Source: Breviolum minutum Mf 1.05b.01 | Taxonomy: Eukaryota; Sar; Dinophyceae; Suessiales; Symbiodiniaceae | DNA: 64,000 bases | Reading direction: 5' to 3' | Assembly: GCA_000507305.1 (NCBI GenBank) | Contig: DF240710.1 | Coordinates: 1 to 64,000, forward strand | In this document: positions 29,849 through 41,389 of the stretch, piece by piece | Layout: every line of letters starts with the position of its first letter | How positions within the stretch are numbered: position 1 is the first letter of the stretch | Notes under the pieces: generated by a model | What the model saw: only the letters and a program-made list of their open reading frames with translations | Database searches by the model: none | What the model was told of the DNA's origin: nothing | Program-made: the position numbers and the translations under genes

Positions 29849-32461
29849 ATGACAGGAGAACAACAAATGCAGCAACTGATTGACCAAGTGCAGCAACTTA
29901 CCGCACAAGTAGCATCACAACAACAAAATTTGGATGCCACAAAAGCCGCATTGGATCAACAGACCCAAACTGCAACGACAGCATTGTCAGTCGCACAAAC
30001 TGCCATTGCACAATTAGGCCAAACAGAGAGCAAGAAGAAAACTCTCAATCCCAAATTGGTCAACCCCCCGGACGCTTTCCAAGGTACAGACGCCGACTGG
30101 GAGCGCTACAAATTTGGCTTTTTGACTTGGATCACTACGGTCGACAGTGGTTATCCAGAATTGATGAAAAAGGCAGCGTCCCAAACGGACGAGATCGATT
30201 TAGTCGAGATGACAGAAGCCGATGAGCAGCTGTCAACTAATTTGTTCGCCATTTTGGTCGGACAGTGTCAAGCAGGAGAAATCCCTGCGATTGCTATGTT
30301 GGTGCCAGACAGAAATGGATTCGAGTTGTGGCGTCGCATGCATGCACGGTTTGAACCAGAAAACAAACACAAACCATATGCATGGCTTCGAGCACTTTCA
30401 AACCCAACATTCCCAACCAAGGAAAGTCAATGGCAGCGTGGTTTGGAAGAATGGGAAGGTGAAATTGCTAAGTACGAGAGAGAATATGGGAAAGATTTTG
30501 ATGGAGATTTGAAATTGGCAATTTTGTCCGAAGTAGCCCCCAAAGCGTTAGCACCCCAAATTGCCATGAATTCTGCATATCTCACATCGTACAAGGCCAT
30601 GCGTGAATTCATCGTACAATATTTGAAATCAAAGAATTTATGGAAGCGCAGTGCTGGGACATCGTTTGGTTCCGGTACCGTTTCGTCGTCATCACAATTC
30701 GCACCCAACTCTGGGCCAGTTCCCATGGATGTTGGTGCGGTAGATGTGCCAGAAACAAAAGGCAAAGGAAAAGGGAAGTCAAACACGTACAAAAACAATG
30801 ATGGAGCAAAAGGTGGAAAAAAGGGACGATCCAAGGGAGAAGGAAAAGGAAAAGAAAAAGGAAAAGACAAACACAACCCAAGTAAAACGTCAGAAGGGAA
30901 AGGACCACCTTGTGCTATTTGTGGGCCAATAAAAGGCAAAAGTCACACGATCGAGGAGTGTTATTTCAATGCCAGGGTAAACCCGAAAGGTGAAGGCAAA
31001 GGCGGAAAGAAAGGAATAAGCAATCCGAGCGTCAATGCGTTGGACGAAAACCATCATGAAGCAGCAACATCGACAATCCCGTCCATGTTGAGCACTTTAC
31101 AACAACAAGTTGATGCTCTCAAAACGCTTGCGTCCACGTCAGTGCCATCTGCGCCAGCTAGTTCAGCACAAAGCCAAACAAATCCGAGCAGAAAAACACA
31201 TCAAGGAGCTGTAACAACAAACAATCCCAACATGTGTTTTGCAGTGCGCCATGCTCCGGCGAAAGCCGTTGAGAACAACAGGTCCCAAACAGACACACGT
31301 GCATTGCATCGAATATGTGCTAACGAGGCCCAGGACATGAAGTACATTATGGTAGACTCAGGGGCTACCACCAGTTGTGCTAATCAATGTTCATTCCCCG
31401 GAGCCGTCCTTGACCCAACAAAAACGAAAGAGTTATGGGCAATCAATGGCACGCCTATAGCCAACGCAGGTGAAATGACAGCAGGGACGAACCTCACAGC
31501 AGTCACAACATCAGGAGAATGCAAATCAATCCCAGCCACATTTCGGCTAGATGCCACTGACACAACTGAGCCAGTCATGGCTTTGTGCCGCATTCTTGAC
31601 GAGGCTGATTGTGATCTGCATTTCTATCGGTCTTCCTCGGGCAAAAGTGCTTGTATCCAAACCCCCGATGGCAACACCATACATTTGCCGCGCTTCGGTG
31701 CTAGATTTTATTTGCCATATCAAGATAGGCCCCCACCAGTGTCCGCAGGAGATTTCATAGCTGCCCTTGATGGGGATGAATCAAATGCACCGATGGAAAG
31801 TGAAGATGATGATGGCCAAATGGAGTTGCGACCAGAAATGCACAAACAGGAGGACGTTCTAGAAGATTTACTTGCGCCCATGCCATTGCCAAGCCAGCCT
31901 CAAACATTGCCAGAACCAAGCGCTCCAACAGAAGAAGAGCGCAAACTCCACAATCTGACGCATGCTGACTTTGCCCCATGGTGTCCCCATTGTGTTGCAG
32001 GCAGAGGTCGAGAAAATAAACACAGTAGGAAGAACAAACATGAAGACCCTGAAGTACCTGTTATCCAATTCGATTATCAATTCTTCAGCAGGGATGGACA
32101 ACTTGTTGCTGAAGAAAGTCGAGCCGCAACAGCACTGACAGGTACAGATACTTCCTCAGGATGGCCAATCATGATTTTTGTTCCCCACAAAGGTGTAGAC
32201 GTTTACGTCGTGAAATCAATCATGGTTTGGATCAACCGTCTTGGCTACAACAAGGTAATACTGCAGCATGATCAGGAAGATGCATTGAAGACAGTGCTTG
32301 AACAAGTTCAGCAAAAATTAGGGGTAGATCGAGTGCAATTGCGGGCAACACCTCGTTACAGCCACCAAAGCCAAGGAGGAGCAGAGAACTGCAACAGCAC
32401 AATGGCAGGTATGTTACGCACATGGTTGAGTGCACTTCGGGAAACATATCCTAGTCCAAAT
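29849..32461 (+). CDS. Copia polyprotein, first part: Gag, zinc knuckle, protease, integrase (frame runs into Ns)
   Basis: Starts MTGEQQMQQL with a coiled-coil Gln-rich N-terminus, followed by the Gag core (DADWERYKFGFLTWI). A basic Gly/Lys region leads to CAICGPIKGKSHTIEEC, a C-x2-C-x7-H-x4-C knuckle with a longer middle spacing than the retroviral CCHC. Protease has VDSGATTS (catalytic Asp) near 31353. From 31434 the sequence is the first copy of the 1,028-bp duplication: integrase HHCC zinc site (LHNLTHADF, CPHC), then IQFDYQFF, LQHDQED and GGAENCN (DDE triad). The frame then enters the N run. With the duplication removed it continues in frame into the CDS below. Confidence 0.85.
31434..32461 (+). 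repeat. 1,028-bp perfect duplication, left copy (probable assembly artefact)
   Basis: Identical by eye to 32585-33612 and ends exactly at the N run, while the other copy begins exactly after it. Coincidence of both edges with the gap is the main reason to call it artificial. Confidence 0.93.
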
Positions 32462-32584
32462 NNNNNNNNNNNNNNNNNNNNNNNNNNNNNNNNNNNNNNN
32501 NNNNNNNNNNNNNNNNNNNNNNNNNNNNNNNNNNNNNNNNNNNNNNNNNNNNNNNNNNNNNNNNNNNNNNNNNNNNNNNNNNNN
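32462..32584. other. Assembly gap (123 N)
   Basis: Run of undetermined bases flanked by two identical 1,028-bp segments (31434-32461 and 32585-33612). Best read as an assembly error that duplicated part of the copia element, not as biology. Confidence 0.97.
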
Positions 32585-35500
32585 TATGGGCAATCAATGG
32601 CACGCCTATAGCCAACGCAGGTGAAATGACAGCAGGGACGAACCTCACAGCAGTCACAACATCAGGAGAATGCAAATCAATCCCAGCCACATTTCGGCTA
32701 GATGCCACTGACACAACTGAGCCAGTCATGGCTTTGTGCCGCATTCTTGACGAGGCTGATTGTGATCTGCATTTCTATCGGTCTTCCTCGGGCAAAAGTG
32801 CTTGTATCCAAACCCCCGATGGCAACACCATACATTTGCCGCGCTTCGGTGCTAGATTTTATTTGCCATATCAAGATAGGCCCCCACCAGTGTCCGCAGG
32901 AGATTTCATAGCTGCCCTTGATGGGGATGAATCAAATGCACCGATGGAAAGTGAAGATGATGATGGCCAAATGGAGTTGCGACCAGAAATGCACAAACAG
33001 GAGGACGTTCTAGAAGATTTACTTGCGCCCATGCCATTGCCAAGCCAGCCTCAAACATTGCCAGAACCAAGCGCTCCAACAGAAGAAGAGCGCAAACTCC
33101 ACAATCTGACGCATGCTGACTTTGCCCCATGGTGTCCCCATTGTGTTGCAGGCAGAGGTCGAGAAAATAAACACAGTAGGAAGAACAAACATGAAGACCC
33201 TGAAGTACCTGTTATCCAATTCGATTATCAATTCTTCAGCAGGGATGGACAACTTGTTGCTGAAGAAAGTCGAGCCGCAACAGCACTGACAGGTACAGAT
33301 ACTTCCTCAGGATGGCCAATCATGATTTTTGTTCCCCACAAAGGTGTAGACGTTTACGTCGTGAAATCAATCATGGTTTGGATCAACCGTCTTGGCTACA
33401 ACAAGGTAATACTGCAGCATGATCAGGAAGATGCATTGAAGACAGTGCTTGAACAAGTTCAGCAAAAATTAGGGGTAGATCGAGTGCAATTGCGGGCAAC
33501 ACCTCGTTACAGCCACCAAAGCCAAGGAGGAGCAGAGAACTGCAACAGCACAATGGCAGGTATGTTACGCACATGGTTGAGTGCACTTCGGGAAACATAT
33601 CCTAGTCCAAATACACCATTGGACATTAACCACAACATAGTTCCGTGGTTATGCCGGTGGGTTGCGTTCGTTTGGGCTAGGTACCATATCAAGAGTGACA
33701 ACATGACAGCATTTCGCATTGTCACCGGTAGGGAGTACACATCACCCATTGTGCCATTCGGAGAGGTAGTCTTCAGCAAATTGCCCAACCTGAAGTCCAT
33801 CAATAAATCAAAACCCCGATGGTTTAAAGGAGTTTTTGTGGGAAGGACGGAGTCCGATGATTCAGCAGTGGTGTTGACCGAATCCGGTGCAATCACGGTC
33901 CGTTCCATCCGAAGGCTTCCATCACCAGAGCAACATGATGTTAACTTCCTAGATTCTGCCTGTGGATTGCCGTGGGCTTTGTCGGGAAACCGCATCAAAG
34001 TTCAAACCGAGTCCAGTCAAGTTGTCCCCATGCTGCCTGTCACACACCACCCCGACAAAGAGAGTAGCAGTGACAGCAGTGAATCCAGTGACAATGATTC
34101 GCCATCAGGCTCAGGTAACATCCAAGCAAGGGAGGAGAGAACCTCGAATGAAGAAAGTCCAGCCATGCCAAACACCCCGTCATACACACCAAGTATCGCG
34201 CCAGAAGAAGACGTACAAGGCATGACGCCACCAGACAGCCCCGTAGTTGGAATGACTCCGCCAGCATCTCCGGTGCTTCCGCCGTTGAGTGTTGGACCGG
34301 AACCTGCATTCCTTGACACCTCTGATGCCTCCCCTCGTGCAGTCCCATTGCCACCAACAAGTCTTCGTCGGGCACTTAGCTTCAACCAGGGTCAAAACCA
34401 AGATGGAAATGAATCCCCGACCAAAGCACGCCGCACCGAAACAACGATGCAGCCAGCAGGTGACGAGTCCCCAACTAAGAAACAAAAGGTTGGCACCATC
34501 ACCAGCGCACTTACACAGATCCAAGATTGGGCCCGAAATGGCCAATGGGAAAACCAAATTGGATCAGTGCTAGACCTACTGGACACGCAATTAGACCCAA
34601 GAGAAGTTGAGAAGGCTAGGAATGTACAAATGGCAACCCTTGTCGAGAAAGAGTTCGCAGTTCCAACACTGAAAGCCGAACTCCCGCGCAAATCAAAAGT
34701 ATTCCATTACAAATGGGTAGATGAAATCAAACGTGGTGTGTACCGATCACGGTTCACATGCGCTGATGTGAAAAGCCGATATTCCCGTGAAGAATTGGCA
34801 GATGAGACCAACACTTTTGCACCGACACCGTATGAAGAATCACATGTGTTGTTTGAGCTTAAATGCTTGGTAAAGGGTTGGAATTCTCGTTCAGCGGATG
34901 TTCGTTGCGCATACCTCTTAGGCAAAGATTCGGGTGATTCAGCAGGAAATCCTGTCAATATGCGGGTGCCACCAGAATACCAGCAACATTTCAACGCATG
35001 GTTGACCCAACAACCCCCTCATATCCAAAGGAAATTTGTGGGAGTAGACCTATATAAGGATGTAGTGTTGCAATTGGTTGGAAATTTGTATGGGCGTCGC
35101 CCAGCAGGCAGTAACTACCGCAAAGAATTTGAAGAAGTAGTCACCCAGAAGTTAGCCACGAAAGGGTATCAGTTCAAAAGAGGTAAGCGAGATCCAACAG
35201 TGTACACATGCTCAAAGACTGGAGCCACGATCCTACACCATGTCGATGACCTACGAGTTGCAGCAGCGAATGACGATTTACATTCCATAGTGGAAGGTTT
35301 GCAGGGGCACTTAGACATGAAAACCGGAAAGATTGAGGCACCAGGCACTAAGGTAAATGTACTTGGTAGGACAAAGGTACGCACAGAAGATGCCTTTTTC
35401 ACACTGCCTGAAGCCAAGCACCGTGACAACATTCTCACGCTCCTGGACCTCTGGCACGCCAAGCCATCGAGAGTCGCAGGGAAGAGAATCGTCCCCACAG

Positions 35501-36432
35501 AAACCAACACTAGGGTAGTAGACTCGGACAGGGCCGTCATTTACCCGAAATGTGTAGGGTCCGCCATTTACTTAAGCATCGACCGTAGAGACGTCAGATT
35601 TGAAGTAAAAGAGCTTGCAAGACATATGAAAGATCCCCGTGAATGCGATTGGGAAAATCTTATCTTGCTCGGTCGGTACCTCCTCGACAAACCGACCTTC
35701 GCACGCGTCGCATTGTTGAACGAAGAAAGTAAAACCTCCGGCGTTTTGACCGTTGATGGTTTTACTGATAGTGATTGGGCTGGATGCCCGGACACGCGAA
35801 GATCAACAGATTGCAGCATAGTAAACGTAGGCGGCAGTGTAGTCATAGCACACCCACAAACGCAACCAGGACTCCCAGCAACATCTTCAGGGGAAGCCGA
35901 AACCAGAGCCCTTAGCCGAGGGGCGCGTGACATCATGTATGTTAAACAATTGGCGGAAGAAGATTTTGGGTTGAAACTTGGTTTGCCGCGAATGTGGACA
36001 GATGCCACCACCGCATTACAAACAGCGAAGCGTTTAGGAGCAGGTAGCAAAATGCGCCATATCGATGTTGCAACCCTCTATGTGCAAGAACTTGTGCATC
36101 AGAAGTTGTTGAAGGTAGGAAAGGTCGCAGGCACAGTAAATCCTGCAAATTGCCTCACAAAACATTTGGACACGAGATTGAAGGAGCAGTGCATTGAAGA
36201 ACTGGGCATGGTAGATTTGAGTTCCTCAGATTTGTACCCGATGTTGGAAGCAGCAGAACAAATCGAGCTAGTAGCTGCCTTGCTAGCCCATCGTCCTGCC
36301 AAGAAAACACCAACGCCCTGGAAACCAAATTTTGCAGTCGCCGCGGATGCCTTACAAATATGCATTGCACAATCCGTATGTGGCGGTACAAAAACCAAAG
36401 CCACCAATACACCCACTCAGGTCACACCTTAG
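32585..36432 (+). CDS. Copia polyprotein, second part: integrase, reverse transcriptase, RNase H
   Basis: Opens with the second copy of the protease-integrase segment (to 33612) and runs open to TAG at 36430-36432. After the DDE integrase (FDYQFF, HDQED, GGAENCN) comes an acidic Ser/Pro-rich linker, then RT: KWVDEIKRGVYRSRFT, SADVRCAYLL (motif A Asp) and HHVDDLRV near 35236, where His replaces the usual Tyr of YVDD. RNase H: FTDSDWAGC near 35761, RRSTDCS, SSGEAETRAL and TDATTALQTAKRLGAGSKMR, the standard copia signature. With one duplication copy removed, the whole polyprotein would be 1,810 residues, intact. Catalyses reverse transcription and integration of the element. Confidence 0.88.
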
Positions 36433-36548
36433 AGTGAAGACATTAGTGTGCGTGAGGATGACTCAGGCATATCCTTGGAGTCAACCTGTAGGCCTGTGAC
36501 ATGCCAAAGTGCATGGGTAAAGTGGAAAGCCTCAACCTTTAAGGGGCG
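36433..36548 (+). other. Copia 3' untranslated region with weak polypurine tract
   Basis: 116 bp from the polyprotein stop to the right LTR. The purine run aaggggcg lies directly before the LTR (36541-36548) and is the likely plus-strand primer, though short. Confidence 0.5.
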
Positions 36549-36746
36549 TGCGAACGTTTGGAACACCTTTTCAGGCAAACAGGTATAAAGGTTGAACCTT
36601 TTGACTTGTGAGTTTCACTTGCATGTTTTTCACCAGACAGTTGTGTAGCTAAATGAAAGCTATACACCGCAGCCTTTCAGGTTCAGCGCAAAGAGACAAA
36701 AAGTGTGAGCCCAATACGACCGTCCGTACCTTTCGCCCCGCGCGCA
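36549..36746 (+). repeat. Right LTR of the copia element
   Basis: 198 bp, apparently identical to the left LTR. An open frame beginning inside it (36653) runs by chance into the non-LTR endonuclease that follows. Confidence 0.95.
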
Positions 36747-37654
36747 TTTTCAGTGGTGGTGACGGTGGAAGTGGGCATCAAGGTGTTGGGATTGCGATTC
36801 ACAAACGTTTGCTTCATCAAATTGATTCAATATCTTTCAGCGCATTTTCCAGCAGAGTTTGCCAATTGCAATTGAGTTGGAGCACAACATGCTTCAGATG
36901 CATTGCTGTATATTTTCCGACAAGTTGGCATTCAGAGGATGACGTGGAACATGTGTATTCTTTGCTCGATTTACTCCTGGATGCCTGTGTCAAGGACGGC
37001 TGCATCCCCATATTGGGTGGGGATTTCAACGCTTGCATCGGACCATTGGAAAACCATGAGGCAATGGATCAAATTGGACATTGGGGCAGTGGGATGCAAA
37101 ATGAGCGAGGCAGGATTTTGATGAGATTTGTTCTGGCCAAGGGGCTCCAAATTTGCAACTGTCAAAGTACAACCGACAATATGGAGGCATCGTGGACTTG
37201 TTGCCGCACTTTGGATAGTACATGCGTACAGTTGGATTATATGTTGGCAAACTTTCGCCTACAGACTGTTGAAGTGTGGAATGATTTTGCCCTTCCCATT
37301 GGTTTGGATCATCGCTGTGCCCATTGCATCTTACGTTTTCAATGGTGCAGTCGACCGCGCATGCGTCAACAGAGAGGACTCAAATGGTGGCAACCAACTC
37401 TGGATTCCAACGGTTTGCCGGCAAAATTTCACAATATTCTTCACATGAATAAGGTTCGAGGTCTGCATAATTCACTGGAAGGGCCGGAGCGATCGCTGAG
37501 AGATGCTGCACAACAAGGAGGCAATCGTGAAAACACATATCTACGGTTTCAACCTTCGGATGGTTTGAAAAGATTGAGAGCAGAAAGGCGTGCGACAAGG
37601 GATGCCCAATTACGTAAATCATTGACTTTCCCCATTCGGAAAAACCATAGGTAA
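36747..37654 (+). pseudogene. LINE endonuclease (EEP family) fragment
   Basis: Endonuclease/exonuclease/phosphatase fold that nicks target DNA for target-primed reverse transcription. Visible motifs: GGSGHQGVGIAIHKR, PILGGDFNACIG (conserved GDFN), QLDYMLAN and IGLDHRCAH (SDH-type motif with Leu for Ser). The N-terminal part with the catalytic Asn and Glu is missing, cut by the copia element. Confidence 0.8.
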
Positions 37655-37679
37655 GAAATTCGGGCATGGAAAACCGAGA

Positions 37680-39418
37680 GGTTAAACGCACAGTTGGGAC
37701 GTGCGAACAATTGGCAAACACTTCGTAACATGCAGTTTTCAACGACAGGGACTAGGCAGCAACAAATGCCACAGCCAAATGCATTTGCACACATGTTGGG
37801 TGAAACTTTTGCAGGAAACCCTCACAGACCGTGCCGCCCACCGAATCTTACAGAAAACCCGTGGACATTACATGGACTCCAATGTGCAGTGAGGCGGATG
37901 AAAATTCATAAGCGTGCTGATGAGGCAGGTTTGGTGGCAGAATTGCTGAAAAATCGTCAGATGATTTTCAAGAAGACCTCTTGCGTTTGTTCAATGATAT
38001 TCTCTACACTGGAAACTTTCCACCATGTTGGAGCAAAACGCTTTTTCAGATGCTGGCCAAGAAGGCACGGGCTCAACAACCATCTGATTTCAGGCCCATT
38101 GCAAACATCCGTTTGTTGTAAAAAACATTTGCTTTCATGATTTTGGCTCGCATTGAAGTATCGCTGGAAGCACATCAGCCGGAAGAACAACACGGATTCC
38201 GAAAACATCGGCGGATGGATGAACACCTGCTGACCGCAACCTTATTTTTGGACAAGGCTTGGGACAAAGGAATTCCGGTATGGATTGTGAGTCTAGATTT
38301 GTTAAAAGCTTTCGACAGGGTGAACTGGGATGCATTGTGGCTTGCAACATCTCGTCTGGATTTTGCAGTTGATTTATTCGAATCAATCAGGAGAAGTGCA
38401 AGGTGAACATAATAACAGCGATCTTTTTCCCATCCACGCTGGAGTGCGACAAGGATGTGTGTTGAGCCCACGCTTGTTCTGCAGTGTGTTGCAATGGGGA
38501 ATGTCAGCTTGGAGACGGAATGCGGAAACAAAAGGAGGTGGTTTTGACCTTGGCGATACTATGCCATCTTTACTGGACCTATGCTTTGCTGACGATATTC
38601 TTCTTTTTGCACGAACAGCTGCAGAAGCAATGGCTTTATTGGACGATCTGGTACGCAAATTGCAGAACATTGGGTTGCAATTGAAGGCAGCGAAAACAGT
38701 TGTTTTAACTTCAGAGGTTCAACCGCCATCTTCCTTGCATACGAACAATGGAACTGTGTTACGGGTGCTGAAACAAGAGGAGGCACACAAATGGCTTGGT
38801 TGCATGATCAGCGCTGCAGGATCAAGGAACACACATCTGGATCTCCAACATCATCTTCAAGCTGCATCAAGAGCTTTTCATGCAAACAAATGGATATTGT
38901 GTGACAAAGGCGTTTCCATTTTACACAGGCTCCGATATTTCGATAAGGTTGTATCCCCAGTTGCTTGTTTTGGTGCATCACACCGTGCCATTCACAAAGA
39001 TGATCTTGCAAAATTGGACGTGGAATATTGTCGATTGATGCGCATGGTTGTGGGCCCGCCTGCTGACACCAATTGGGCATCGCCATGGCACGATATCTTG
39101 CATGGATGGAACAACAGAGTACAGACACTGTCGGACCACGCTGGACTTCAACCTTGGTCTGTCACATGCATAGAAGCAGTCTGGAAATTTGCATCCTATG
39201 TTGCAATTTTACCTCCCGAACGATGGACCCGCAGGATTCTCGCATGGAACATGAGAGGGCCACGGAAACGCGGGCGACCGGCCTACACTTGGGAAACAGC
39301 GCTGCAAATATATTCGATTTGGAAAGGCTCTGACAATTGGATTGTGGAGGTTGCTGCACGTGAACGTTGGATGCTAATGAAGCGGGATTTTGTAGTTCCC
39401 ACCTTGCATAATAGATGA
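37680..39418 (+). pseudogene. LINE reverse transcriptase, frameshifted
   Basis: RT motifs are split over three frames. About 38137-38390 has the IL..RIE region, QHGFRKHRRMDEHLLTA and VSLDLLKAFDRVNWDAL (motif A). From about 38360 another frame gives AGVRQGCVLSPRLFC (motif B) and LCFADDILLFA (FADD catalytic box), continuing to TGA at 39416-39418. A stop and frame changes lie between 37900 and 38140, where PSDFRPIANIRLL is readable only out of frame. The C-terminal region (PRKRGRPAYTWE) is typical of LINE tails. Not functional. Confidence 0.82.
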
Positions 39419-39441
39419 TCGGCAGATTTTAAATTGCTTTT

Positions 39442-39479
39442 GCTTGCGCCCTAAAGGGGCTGCCTTCGGGCCAGCAAGC
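39442..39479 (+). other. 3' stem-loop of the LINE
   Basis: gcttgcgcccta....cagcaagc: gcttg pairs with caagc, with an inner ccc/ggg and gccttcgggc hairpin. Placed about 25 bp behind the RT stop and followed by gactctgact. Such 3' hairpins are recognised by the RT of many LINEs and are often shared by SINEs. Confidence 0.6.
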
Positions 39480-39499
39480 TCTGACTCTGACTAGTTTGC

Positions 39500-40957
39500 A
39501 TGCCGAGCCTACTTTGGTTTGTAGAGTTGTGTCACCCCGTGTCCTTTACAGGACCGTAGTCACTGACTCGGACGGGCGAAAGTGAAAGTGCACACCATAA
39601 GTCAAGATCCATGGCAGCGATCACCCATGAAAGTAAATTCAGCTGGTGGCAAAAATGTCTAATATACTATCCTCGCAGTGTTTATGGCGGCCAATGTGTT
39701 TGCGCCCCTGTGGCTCCCCTGCCATATCTTTCTTGCTCCAACGATGCCTAGGTAGTGTTGCGAAATATACTGTGCCGTGCGGAATACCGTGGTTGGAAAA
39801 ACGCCGATGACGACTTCATGCCGACAGGTACGATGATTCGAAGGCGGACATGAGAAGGTGCGATATGATTGCGCCAGGTGACACATGACGAGATCATTAG
39901 CCAGACGGGAGATCGCAGAGAACAACGGTGTGATAGATTAACATCATGGAGCAGATTGCCAGAGATCTCCAATATAGACACTAAATGCTTTACATGTCTT
40001 TATATAGCGGTGTCCCCATTTTTTGACACTTAGGTTGTGGGGTGCCAACTCACCTAGCCTATATATAGTCCTCCGTATCAGGTTCCGCAAGCTGCCACGT
40101 AAGTAGCATCAAGACATCAGGTCGATAATAAGACCGCAAGGGCAAGGCGAAGTGGCAGAATCAAGTAATGCGCACATGCAAGGGAAAAAAGACAAAAACA
40201 ACCATCCAAAATGGGCTCCCCATTGGCGCTCGCGTTTGTCCTGACATGACAGCAAGAGAAAATGGTCATGCAGCATTTTACAGTATTTGTTTTCGCATAT
40301 TATCGTTCCTTTTCATCCCTTTTCGTATTACCAGGCGTCGCAACTGCTTTGTTTATACTCCAGCATACTCCAGCAAGTCTCCGACTTATTGTTTTCCATC
40401 ACCTGCAAAGCACTGCGGGCAACGGTCGGCGGTCAACTCTGTATGCTCCATGGCGCAATCTGTTTTTGTTTGTTTTTTGTTTTTTCCTTCGCACCTTTTT
40501 CCGCAACCGTCTCTCGTTCAGACTGTTTTACTGGATGCACACGAGGGACACGAAGGGCAAAAGTCCAGGGTCTGTTTCAGACACAAGAGGGAAAAATGTG
40601 ATAATCGTGATTATACAGCAGAGCTTGCAGGAATTAGGACCCCAAGACGCTTGACACACAAAGCCACGTCAAGTCAGCCCCAACGTTCGCAGGCGAGCCG
40701 AATGTAAACAACCTACTCAGGATCCAGAGCAGATGAAGGTATATTTTCCATAGGTCCGATGGGGTTTTCGGGCGTCCAACCCGTGAGTTCCCACAAGGAT
40801 TCCAACGCAAAACCTGTTTGAGCCACCGTTGGCTTGCTAGCAATGCAGAATAATGGTGCAAGTTTCAAAGGTGTCGTAAGCATATTTCAGACCAAGGTTT
40901 GCATTTCGATTGTCCCATCAACCTTTGAATGTGTCCATTCCATTGCTTTAAAGGTTT
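39500..40957. other. No supportable gene
   Basis: Several short frames, the longest 40168-40707 on the plus strand, lack any recognisable domain and have T-rich low-complexity content. A gctatatata-like AT box is near 40060. Treated as intergenic. Confidence 0.45.
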
Positions 40958-41389
40958 GTGCATGCATACAATTTCCCGTCAAACAAAAAAGTTGCTGAAA
41001 GTTCCAAGTGTTTGATTGCTCATCAATTAAAGTTTATTTCGAGGAATGTGATTGACACGCAGCTAGGGGTCCGGCCATTTCGGTGCAAACACATAAAACA
41101 CGTAGCCACCTTCAGCAAAAAAGGGACTTGGACATACAAACCTGTCAACGAAAACCAAACGAGAACAAAAACGACAAAATTGTGGCTAGCCAATCCCCAA
41201 GCGCAGTCCACAAACATCAATCATTTGCACCAATGTATTGATTTGACCAATCGTAGCCTTCCATGGTTTCATGCAGAACATAACGATGTTTCATTTGAAA
41301 AAGGTCCTGCAGCTAGCATGTGGTTAGTGATGGGGAAAGAGCAAGTGCAGTTCAAACATGTTCAATCTCCGTTGGGTCACAATGTATAG
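40958..41389 (+). CDS. Hypothetical ORF, 143 residues
   Basis: ATG-started open frame (MHAYNFPSNKKVAESSKCLI and onward) ending GHNV before TAG. Mixed composition with Lys/Asn and several His; no domain, signal peptide or membrane helix. Dinoflagellate genes are usually split, so an intact 143-residue frame may be chance or a retrogene. No neighbour gives context. Confidence 0.2.
   Translation: MHAYNFPSNKKVAESSKCLIAHQLKFISRNVIDTQLGVRPFRCKHIKHVATFSKKGTWTYKPVNENQTRTKTTKLWLANPQAQSTNINHLHQCIDLTNRSLPWFHAEHNDVSFEKGPAASMWLVMGKEQVQFKHVQSPLGHNV

Larger units (their letters stand above)
29049..36746 (+). mobile_element. Ty1/copia LTR retrotransposon, recent, with assembly gap
   Basis: Bounded by two 198-bp LTRs (29049-29246, 36549-36746) that look identical and begin TG and end CA. 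A primer-binding site abuts the left LTR. Order of domains Gag, protease, integrase, RT, RNase H is that of copia. Inside is a run of 123 N (32462-32584) flanked by a perfect 1,028-bp duplication; removing one copy plus the Ns gives one frame of 1,811 codons. Flanks differ (gaatg on the left, ttttc on the right), so no 5-bp target duplication is seen. The left flank is element 2 and the right flank a non-LTR element. Confidence 0.92.
36747..39496 (+). mobile_element. Degenerate, 5'-truncated non-LTR retrotransposon (LINE)
   Basis: Starts abruptly at the right copia LTR inside an apurinic-type endonuclease domain and continues through RT to a structured 3' tail. Several frame changes and a stop between 37650 and 38400 show it is dead. 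The 3' end holds a stem-loop (39442-39479) and a short gactctgact tail. Confidence 0.85.

Noticed and set aside
31434..33612. True tandem duplication within the copia polyprotein
   Set aside because: Both edges coincide with the N gap and removal restores a single frame.
36653..36746. ATG-started protein beginning in the right LTR and running into the LINE endonuclease
   Set aside because: The frame crosses the LTR boundary by chance; the same LTR at the left leads to a different frame.
40168..40707. 179-residue plus-strand protein
   Set aside because: Three frames overlap with similar length, composition is low-complexity Phe/Ser/Arg, and no domain is visible.
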